Source of the DNA: Laccaria trichodermophora | Lineage: Eukaryota > Basidiomycota > Agaricomycetes > Agaricales > Hydnangiaceae | Length of the DNA: 64,000 nucleotides | Direction: 5' to 3' | NCBI GenBank assembly: GCA_018417955.1 | Contig: JACTVC010000017.1 | Span: 806,001 to 870,000, forward strand | In this document: in pieces, positions 56,948-64,000 of the stretch | Numbering within the stretch: the first letter of the stretch is position 1 | Layout: every line of letters starts with the position of its first letter | Position numbers and translations under genes: made by a program | The notes under the pieces: generated by a model | The model's input: the letters and a program-made list of their open reading frames with translations, nothing else | Told to the model about the DNA's origin: nothing | Databases searched by the model: none

Positions 56948-59701
56948 TCAGGTTTCACCCCCTTGTCCGATGTTGGTCTCCGACAAACCAGGCTGGTCTT
57001 GGTCCAGGTCCAATACAATAGCTTGACTGGGTGTATCGCCATAGGAAACAGAAGGACCGATGATGTCTGTGTCGGCTGTTGAATCTTCGACCTTATCCTC
57101 TGACTGGCCAAGTGCCGACGATGTTCCAGGACCTTGAGCCGGTGCTTTCGTCGGCTCCCCAGATTGGGCACCTTGGAACTGCAGCGAGTGTCGGTCATCC
57201 CCACTGTTGATGGTGTCCAAAGCATCCCTCAACGCTCCTTGCATTTTATGATTCTGATGAATGAGGGGGTCCTGAACAACCGTCGGAGCCTCTGAAAACC
57301 CAGGCCAACCTGCCAACCTTCCAGTCGGCGCTTCCGCCGATGTATCTGGCTCAGTTCGTCGGGGCAGCTGGGCGATAACGCGAGACGACTTCGGACCTTC
57401 TTCTAGCGTTTCAGGGATCTTGGAGGGCTCGTCCCCTTGTGCTGGAGGAATGGTGGGATTTGTTGGGGAGTTGGTGGGCAGTACCGCCGGCTGGATGAGT
57501 TCAGTCGCTGGAATGGCAGTGGGTGGGATCGCCAGCTGAGCCTTTCGTTCAGGTGCGATGAATATTTCCAGCTCCCGACGACGACGTATCGATGCCTCTT
57601 CGTATTTCGCGTTTTCCAGTTTCGCCTGTGCAAAGGCGGCGGTCATTAGCTCGAAACTCACTGCCTCCAGTCGACTAAGTCGCTCATCCAGGTTTCGGCT
57701 TTCGAGTGCCGCCAGCCGTTCCCCAATGCTTCCACGACTTCGTTGTGTATCCAGTAGTTGTTTGTTGACGCTGTTGATGAACTGGTTGATGACCTTTTCC
57801 ATGGCCGATTCCATCCCTGTCAAGTCCTCCTTGCTCGTGTACTCCCCAAACATCCGTTGCTCCAGCTCGATCATCTCTCCCCTCATTGAGTTGAGTCCAC
57901 CTTCGACTCCGGTGGATGCGTCCGCTGCCAACCCTCTCGCGTCCTCGAGCGCAGTGATCCGGTTTTGTAAACTGGTGAGTAGATATTTCGTGACGTCCTG
58001 CGTTTTTTGAAGTTCTGAAATTGTCGCCTTGTGAATCTCCACCTGCTCGAGGAGCTCAGTCACCTCCTCGTCCTTCTGACGAAGGCTGATCGCTGACATG
58101 GCATCAATGCGAGAATTTGCGTCTCGGATCTTGTTACAGAGGTTTCCGATTTCAACCGTATGATGCTTCTGACCCATTGAGATGGTGTCCAGGCGCTCTG
58201 TGAATGGGTCGGATATTTGCGGAGGAGTAATCGATCGTTCGGGGCCGGAGGATAGAAGTAAGGCTCCTATGCAAGGTTAAAGAGGTCTGTTCGAACGAAA
58301 ATAAGAATTGACTCACTGGGAATTTCCTGGTCATGCCCAGGCCTTACGCCACCGCTCCACCGACTTGTCTGCGATTCGACACTTGATCTCATAACGTGGA
58401 CAACACGCTCAGACTCCCCGGCCCCTTCTCCAACCAGTCCAATGGATTTCGGAGGAATGGACGATGCCCCCTGGAGGTGAGGATTACTGAATACCGTCAC
58501 CTTCTCTCCAAGAAGGTGGGATCCAGTGGCCTTGGATGGAGGCGGCTTCCCGGCGGCGCTATCTTTCTTGATGGCTTTCTTGGGCTCGACCTTTTTCGAT
58601 GGGTCTGGCTTTTTCGACGACTCTGCCTTTTTCGATGACTCCGACTTTTTCGACGACTCCGCCTTCTTCGACGACTCCGCCTTCTTCGACGACTCCGCCT
58701 TCTTCGACGACTCCGCCTTCTTCGACGACTCCGCCTTCTTCGACGACTCCGCCTTCTTCGACGACTCCCCCTTTTTTGATGACTCCCCCTTTTCTGACGA
58801 CTCCGCCTTTTTCCCAGTCGATAGACTGCACCGTTCCTTTCGGCCTGCGCATCTATCGCAGGCGGTGCGACCGGCGTCGGTGAGCGTACAACTGGTTGCC
58901 GCAGCTTCACAACGTTTGCAAACTCCTGATGGATGGGCTGGACCTGTCGACTCTTCTTCCTCAGAATGAACCTCGGCAGCGGACTTGATCCTCGCCCTCT
59001 TTGTTGCCCTCCCTGCCTTTTTCTTTCCCTTCCCTTCGTTCTTCTCCTTCTCCTCCTCCTCGTCTTCTTCCTCCTCCTCCTCCTCCTCCTCCTCCTGTGG
59101 CACATCGTCCATCGGCACATCCTCCTCCTCCCACTCCTCGTCCTCCTCCTCCAGCTTTCGCTTCGATCCTCGTGTGGCCCGCGTAGATGGAGCAACGTCT
59201 TCTTTACCTTTCCCCTTCCGATTCTCCTCCTTCACCTTGGGAAGTTTGATGGTGACGGTTGGATCCTCATCGAGTTCATCCCACTCGTCCAGAAAATCTT
59301 GGAAGCCGCCTTTGACCTTCGGCTCGCCGAGTACAGTCCAGTCGAAAGACCCTTCCGCGGATCTGAGAATCTCTTGAAGAATTCGAACAATGATCGGGGT
59401 GAGTTGCATACTCGTCTCCTGCCCAGTGGCTTTCACAGCCCGAACAAAATATTTCTAGCAGGGGTCAGTTCCAGTAAGCAGTCACAACCATTGAGCCTTT
59501 ACTAACCATCATTTTCCTCAGGCGGACTTCCTTCGTTTCCCTAGCTGACACATCCGCTGTGCGGTATTCCTGTTGAAACCACTTCACGGCCTTGCTGATG
59601 ACCTCCGAAGTGCATTCAATGATGGTTTCCGCCTCGGAACGCGACAGGTCGAAGTCGGAGAAGTCTTTCGGAAAGTTGAAGTCGGTGAGACAAGAGGCCA
59701 T
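56948..59701 (-). CDS. Zn2Cys6 and coiled-coil KDZ cargo protein
   Basis: Three exons fit: 59701-59507, 59454-58317 and 58266-56948, totalling 2652 nt (883 residues) in frame. The N terminus is helical. An acidic region follows (long Glu runs near 59.05-59.1 kb). At about residues 243-270 there is C-x2-C-x6-C-x9-C-x2-C-x6-C, the exact spacing of a fungal Zn2Cys6 DNA-binding cluster (VCKRCEAAATSC...CDRCAGRKERCS). It is followed by about a dozen SSKKAE hexapeptide repeats. The last exon starts with a long coiled coil (residues about 470-650, e.g. KDEEVTELLEQVEIHKATIS) and ends in a Pro/Gln-rich tail. Zn2Cys6 domains are usually N-terminal, so the internal position is odd. Confidence 0.7.
58600..58800 (-). 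repeat. 18-bp minisatellite coding SSKKAE hexapeptides
   Basis: The unit GACGACTCCGCCTTCTTC (plus strand) is repeated about seven times almost perfectly, with diverged copies on both sides. It encodes Ser-Ser-Lys-Lys-Ala-Glu on the minus strand. Confidence 0.9.
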
Positions 59702-59800
59702 TGTAGAAGCTGAAGAATTCGAGAGGGATACAAGTGGGATGGTGGTTGAGGATAAGAGATCACCGTGGGAAACAAGTAAATGAACTTGCCTATTTCAGAT
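59702..59800. promoter_or_regulatory. Shared divergent promoter, 99 bp
   Basis: Only 99 bp separate the start codons of the Zn2Cys6 gene (minus, 59701) and the small coiled-coil gene (plus, 59801). They probably share regulatory sequence. No TATA box is obvious. Confidence 0.5.
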
Positions 59801-60398
59801 ATGTCACGCCTTTCAGCCCAACACAACACTCTTTTTCAACAGATGTCTTCCGGACAAACTTCAAGTAAGTAGCCGAAGACTTGGAATGGTTTCTACTAAC
59901 GTTTGATACTACAGGAGATCAGCCAATAGGTCACGGGGTGGAGCGAGGCAAGATGCCAATTACGTCGGCCGAAGGCGAAGGTGCGATCAGCTCTGCAATT
60001 GGTACGACAGGTTCTAACGGCGACTTCTGTAGGGTCAACATCTTCGATTATTGACCAGAGTACTCGGTCCGAATGGCGACAACATCCTGTGAGTTGTATT
60101 CCTCTTTGGAATGACTCTCCCGATTCGCTGACTTCAGCCGAAGAAACCCTCATTCTTCGACGCTGTTTCGCCTTCGATAGGGAAAATCACCAATCCCTTG
60201 GAATACGCGCGAATGGCACAGAAGGTTCTGCATCGGGAGTTTGAGGAGGCTGTGAGAGCTCGAACGGCCCTTTTGGAGGCAAGAGCACATGTGGAGGATC
60301 AGTTGCGTCAGCTAGACGTTATGATTATGCTGAAAGAAGCAGAGATTCAGGTCCGGAAAGCGATTGAGAAAGAGGAGCAGTCAACGTCGGACCAGTGA
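59801..60398 (+). CDS. Small coiled-coil KDZ cargo protein
   Basis: Starts at ATG 59801 (MSRLSAQHNTLFQQMSSGQ). An intron follows (GTAAGT...CTACAG, about 59864-59914), then at least one more before PKKPSFFDAVSPSIGKITNP. The last exon is a helix with heptad pattern (REFEEAVRARTALLEARAHV; LDVMIMLKEAEIQVRKAIEK) and ends at TGA 60396-60398. The middle exon phase is not certain. It may pair with the coiled coil of the divergent neighbour. Confidence 0.5.
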
Positions 60399-60756
60399 GA
60401 TTTCGTATTTCTTCGGGGGTAGCTTTCGGCGGAATGTAGATATCATACACGTGCAAGTTATTTTCGTGCAAATTATTTTCGGCTCCGATGAAAAATCCTT
60501 CGGCCCAACATACAATGGTACGTTACTTAGCAATTTGGCCCAACCTTCACCATTAGGATATTCATTTACATACGTATATATGTTCACAATTGGGCCACAC
60601 TATCCCAACTAGATGTAAAAGCACGTATTGGGCCCAACTACATTCAATAACGTACTTTTGTATTGGGCCCATTGGGGTGGCCCTATGGTCCATAGGTACA
60701 ATTGACCATGTGGAGTACCGTTAGTCTATAGTGTGACTTGTGAGTACTTGTGTGAG
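60399..60756. other. Right subterminal region of the KDZ element
   Basis: Repeated ATTGGGCCC-type motifs (about 60536, 60590, 60630 and 60662) lead into the right inverted repeat. No gene. Confidence 0.6.
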
Positions 60757-60879
60757 CTCAGCGGTGCTGCTAGGACTTTTCCGGGAACTGAAAATGCTGG
60801 TGAGAATGAACGTCCTTGAGGAATTGAAGTTGACCGTCAACCGGGTGAAGTGTTGCACACCTGGCGAGGAATGGCGGAG
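60757..60879 (+). pseudogene. F-box/LRR protein gene, middle part
   Basis: It reads SAVLLGLFRELKMLVRMNVL then KLTVNRVKCCTPGEEW, in phase with 45191-46182 after removal of the KDZ element. It is cut at 60879 by the 837-bp element. Confidence 0.7.
60872..60879. repeat. Left 8-bp target duplication of 837-bp element
   Basis: TGGCGGAG, repeated exactly at 61717-61724. Confidence 0.92.
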
Positions 60880-61716
60880 CAAGGGGGCTCTGGCATTGAA
60901 AAAAAAGACCCGGGGTCGATTTTTTTTTTTCCTCAACTTTAGGTGGACTAACTAACTACGTAATCAGGAACATGTCCAAATATGGTAATACTACGTCATC
61001 TGCGGCTTCGCTTCACCCAGTTTCGAGGTTCCTGCTCAAGTGATATGCACTGCAGGTGGTACTGATAATAAAATGTGAGTTAGATAAAGTGTGATATGAT
61101 GGAATTGAATAGTAAATACCTGTCGCGTTTCACAGCCATTCTTTTTACACAGCAAGGCACCCTCCGACGACGGCGCTACTACTAGACCACAAAGGCACTC
61201 GTTAAGTGCATCGATTTCCGCCTGTCAGGACCCCATATGACATATTGTGAGGTTTGAGAGCCCAACATTGCCACTGTGGATGTGTCCTTTGCACTCTGGA
61301 CATACGACACACCCATCTTGCACCCATCGGCGTCGAGAACCAACTCTGATGCTGGCGCCATACCTCCCTGTCAAGATGACAAGTAAGTAACCTGATTGAC
61401 AGATGCTTGACTATTTGCCTGAGATTGTGTTGGAGTTTCTACTGGTTCCATTTTCATGTCGAAAATCTGATTATTTTTTTTTGTGATTCGAGATAAGATA
61501 ATTATTGGCATAAGTACAACCGAAACCGCTAATATGTGGACTCTAAAACACTAGTTAGCGTAGCTGAGGGTCCGGCTGGGTCACAGTAAGTCGATACGAC
61601 GTTCTACGACGATTTGGGAACTAAGTTGTCGAAGCTTCCAATTTTTTTTTTTTGGACTGCAGCTTGGACTAACTAACCGGGTACCGGTCCGGCATTCTAT
61701 TGCCGGTGCCCCCTTG
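60880..61716. mobile_element. Non-autonomous hAT-like element, 837 bp
   Basis: Ends are CAAGGGGGC...GGCA and its complement TGCCGG...GCCCCCTTG, flanked by a perfect 8-bp duplication. Just inside both ends are a poly-T run and a GGACTAACTAAC-like motif. Precise removal restores ...GEEWRRLDEILTP... of the F-box gene. It carries a fragment of a PHD-like zinc-finger gene and no transposase. Confidence 0.88.
61003..61375 (-). pseudogene. PHD-like zinc-finger gene fragment inside the 837-bp element
   Basis: Minus-strand text reads RYGASIRVGSRRRWVQDGCV, CPECKGHIHSG and NLTICHMGS. It then meets a stop at 61225-61227 and continues AEIDALNECLCGLVVAPSSE and LLCKKNGCETRQ. After a 59-nt intron it resumes YHLQCISLEQEPRNWV. 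The Cys/His spacing (C-x-C ... C-x4-C ... H-x2-C) resembles a PHD-type finger. The stop probably replaces a Trp codon. It looks like captured host sequence rather than a transposase. Confidence 0.5.
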
Positions 61717-61911
61717 TGGCGGAGACTGGACGAAATATTAACACCGTCCAACTTTCCACGTCTGCGTCAAGTCAAGATAAGGATCAAGGTCCCTAGCCCT
61801 GTTTCAAAAAGGTCGAAGGAGGAGGAGATATTGAAAATAAAAGGCTCTCTTCACCGCTTGAATGCAAACGCTTCTGTCACGCTCCTTTTTTCCCTTTCTG
61901 CAATTTTCTAG
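61717..61911 (+). pseudogene. F-box/LRR protein gene, last part
   Basis: After the second target duplication the frame continues RRLDEILTPSNFPRLRQVKI, then a Ser/Lys-rich stretch, ending SLSAIF at TAG 61909-61911. Confidence 0.7.
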
Positions 61912-62091
61912 CGGGAGAGTTCACAACTAATGAGTACGTGTCTGCAAGGGTCTATTTCGATGCCGGTCAGAAGGACTCGAAAGGAAGCGAGTCAAGATAT
62001 GGTGGGCTTGCGAGTCATAATAGGATCTGGAGCGTTGAAGAACTAGCAACGCGAGTAATGAAAATCAGGCAGCACGAATACAATATCTGAA

Positions 62092-63608
62092 TCATGAGCG
62101 CCGGGTTTTTCCTTGGTCGATCGTAATCCCCAATTGCGACAAATCTGAGCTAAACACGAGTGGACCATCTTTCGGAATAGGTTTGTTCAAGAACATGGCG
62201 CGCGATGCCGCTTTCAAGCTCTGCCGCTCGCGGCAAGCTGATGAGAATTGTCAAAAAAAAAAAGAAACCAAGAAACAAAATCTCCGTTCACCTGGCTTGT
62301 GTTTTTTCCAATCCTCTTTCTGACAGGTGGAGTTACAATAGAAGGCCTTGAAGAAATCAGCAATGGTCAAGAACCAGAGTGTAAAACAAACCAATCGGCA
62401 TCCCGAGCAGAGTTTAAATTCCGTAGCCTTCGTCTCCCTCTTGCCACAACCATCTCTGCTACAGGTTTTCAACACAGATTCCTTGGCCCCTGGATCATTA
62501 TTTGCCCAGTTCCAAACTTCAGGAACCATCCAAAGGTCTTGCGAAAGCCATAAGTAATCATGAGCATCCTCCGGACCATTCAAGGACCGCGGACTATTAT
62601 TGAGTTCATCTGGTCGTTCCGGAGTCCAATATCTGAATAACAGAGTAATTGAAACGGAACATACCAGGTCGTGTAACACGTCCAAGGATCCTCATCAAAA
62701 TATTCGGATTTGCCTTTGAAGCTGCTCTGAGATATTGCTGCGCTTGAAGGCTATCACCCCAGAGCTTGAAAGATGCCAGTGCAGCTGTGTAAAGGAGAGA
62801 ACCACAGTCAGATTCGAGACGCTTTGCACGCGCGTCAGTAATGGGATCACGGCTAGGAGCCTTGAAATCCGTGCCGCCTTTCAAAGGATCTTCGCCTCTG
62901 TCCGCGGGTCCCGGGCTTAGCCAAGTCTGAGCGAAGTATAACGCATCCGTGAGTCGGCCTACGCGAATGAGATTTGATCCGAGCCAGGTTCTTTGTGCCA
63001 TGTTGTCACCAGGACAGAGACGCAGCATTTCTATCATAATATTACTGGGATCAAGACGATATCATGTTAAGATCGACGAGCAAATTTGATAGAATTTACT
63101 TACGTCGATTTCTCATATCTCTTTTCTTCAAAATAGAGACGGACTAAAGCTTGCATGACACGCATGTACGGTCTAGTTTCTAAGATCGACCAAAAGTGGC
63201 CAACATGCTCCCCATCGTCGTCAAAGCATTTAGGCCCAAGACGCTCTTTCAAGATATTTCGTCCTGTTCTTATGGTTTACAACGACATGGAGCACCAATT
63301 TTTCTTTCGGCTTACCTCGAGACTCTGCTAATTCAAGGGTTTGAATCGCATGAGGACGGTGGCGTAGAAATGATAGCTCAATCATAGCATCTAGATTATT
63401 CTGATCCTTGATCGCTTCCATAATGTAAGGGAGTGCCTCTCGAGGCCTCCGTTTCCTGGCCAGATCCGCTCCAATATCCAGACTGCGAAGACAATGTCAA
63501 TGTGCAATGTGATGAAATAATAGGCGCCACTTGCTTCCTCTGAGATTCCTCGGAGACCATGCCACCGCCCACACCGAGCCGACCTTCCATTCCAGAGCGT
63601 CGATCCAT
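62092..63608 (-). CDS. MYND zinc-finger protein with helical-repeat N-terminal region
   Basis: Agaricomycete MYND-domain protein, probably a protein-interaction factor. From the right, exons read GADLARKRRPREALPYIMEA, then FDDDGEHVGHFWSILETRPY, then (from about 63040) EMLRLCPGDNMAQRTWLGSN and TDALYFAQTWLSP, a TPR-like helical region. After an intron comes DAHDYLWLSQDLWMVPEVWN. The MYND domain is CSRDGCGKRETKATEFKLC, SGC, an intron (GTTTGT...TTCAAG), FYCNSTCQKEDWKKHKP, another intron ending CATCAG, and the final Cys in ACRERQ. The stop is TGA 62092-62094. The first exon and start codon are not certain; ATG 63608 is one candidate. Confidence 0.7.
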
Positions 63609-64000
63609 CTTGTAATGAGTATAACGCTACCACGATTCAACGACGAGGATGGAGCACAACACGCGGTTGGGTTGGTACGAAAAATGGCCTGTGAGTCTTG
63701 GTGGTGTGTGACAAATTGAGCGCCAGCTGTGTACACATTATTGAAGAAGTCCTCAGCGCGTATCACACTGGTACTCTATGTTAAAAATATATGGCATGCT
63801 TTACTTGATGTTAAAAGGTATTTTAATGGGGTGTGTAGGGTCTAATGGGACCCTTCCCTCTCCTCCACCGGCCTTGACTGAATTAATGACCCCATCAAGT
63901 CAAGAACCAAGTTTAAGGGAAAACGAAGTGTCCCAAGGAAGGCTGGGGGATAGTGACTGAATTTAAAATATCATCGGCAGATATGAAGCAGCTCTTGATT
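63609..64000. other. Window end, upstream of MYND gene
   Basis: Probably promoter or 5' exon of the MYND gene. A 90-codon minus frame here (63497-63766) overlaps the gene and may be part of an upstream exon. Confidence 0.3.

Larger units (their letters stand above)
46183..60756 (+). mobile_element. 14.6-kb KDZ transposon carrying a TET/JBP dioxygenase and DNA-binding cargo
   Basis: Inverted repeats lie near 46190-46245 and 60662-60720. Both contain GGTCA(G/A)TTGT, GGACCATA and CCCCAATGGGCCCAAT in matching order. Inside each end are several copies of ATTGGGCCCAAT-like palindromes. Gene order: dioxygenase (+), coiled-coil gene (-), transposase (-), AT-hook gene (+), Zn2Cys6/coiled-coil gene (-), small coiled-coil gene (+). 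Most frames look open, so it may be young. It sits inside an F-box gene. Confidence 0.82.

Noticed and set aside
58497..59195. Arg-rich and Phe/Asp-rich frames on both strands
   Set aside because: They are shadows of the SSKKAE and Glu repeat tracts of the Zn2Cys6 protein.
46183..60756. Starship-type giant element
   Set aside because: No DUF3435 tyrosine recombinase is seen. A CxC2-KDZ transposase with inverted terminal repeats explains the element.
1..64000. CRISPR array, bacterial operons, riboswitches
   Set aside because: The window is clearly fungal and intron-rich. The tandem repeats seen are coding minisatellites or transposon ends, not spacer arrays.

Overview
The window looks like nuclear DNA of an agaricomycete (mushroom-forming) basidiomycete. 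Genes are cut by many 45-70 nt GT-AG introns. The recognisable families are typical of these fungi: a DUF6533 membrane protein, F-box/LRR, MYND, RING-between-RING and GT61 proteins. Much of the window is layered transposon DNA, including KDZ-type elements and a TET/JBP-like dioxygenase.

Region by region. 0.08-2.06 kb (-) holds a GT61 glycosyltransferase with one internal stop. 2.6-4.3 kb holds decayed, tandemly duplicated coding sequence. 7.36-7.91 kb (+) is a compact intact four-exon gene for a small probably all-beta protein. 9.115-25.409 kb is a hAT transposon bounded by a perfect 8-bp target duplication. Its transposase gene is split by a nested 10.95-kb KDZ element (12.421-23.370 kb), which carries its own transposase and two cargo genes. 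26.8-27.2 kb has a possible small gene. 28.02-29.41 kb is a non-autonomous hAT-like element. 27.5-34.4 kb and 38.2-43.6 kb are diverged copies of one segmental duplication, each ending in an RBR ubiquitin-ligase gene. Between them lie a small inverted-repeat element and an apparently intact DUF6533 membrane-protein gene (36.25-37.78 kb). 44.43-44.88 kb (-) is a broken mitochondrial ribosomal bL31m-like gene. 45.19-61.91 kb is an F-box/LRR gene cut in three by two insertions: a 14.6-kb KDZ element (about 46.18-60.76 kb) and an 837-bp hAT-like element (60.880-61.716 kb). 62.09-63.6 kb (-) is a TPR-like/MYND gene.

The most interesting object is the 14.6-kb KDZ element. It carries a CxC2-KDZ transposase, a TET/JBP-like 2-oxoglutarate/Fe(II) dioxygenase with visible metal ligands, a 967-residue protein with an AT-hook-like tail, an 883-residue protein with an internal Zn2Cys6 motif and coiled coil, and two smaller coiled-coil proteins. 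Its ends are packed with copies of ATTGGGCCCAAT-like motifs. Association of TET/JBP enzymes with KDZ transposons is known in basidiomycetes. The accessory gene set, and a cargo gene that appears to be shared with the other KDZ element here, look less well described. Exon boundaries were read by eye from splice motifs and frame continuity. For five genes the inferred exons sum to a multiple of three, which supports those models.
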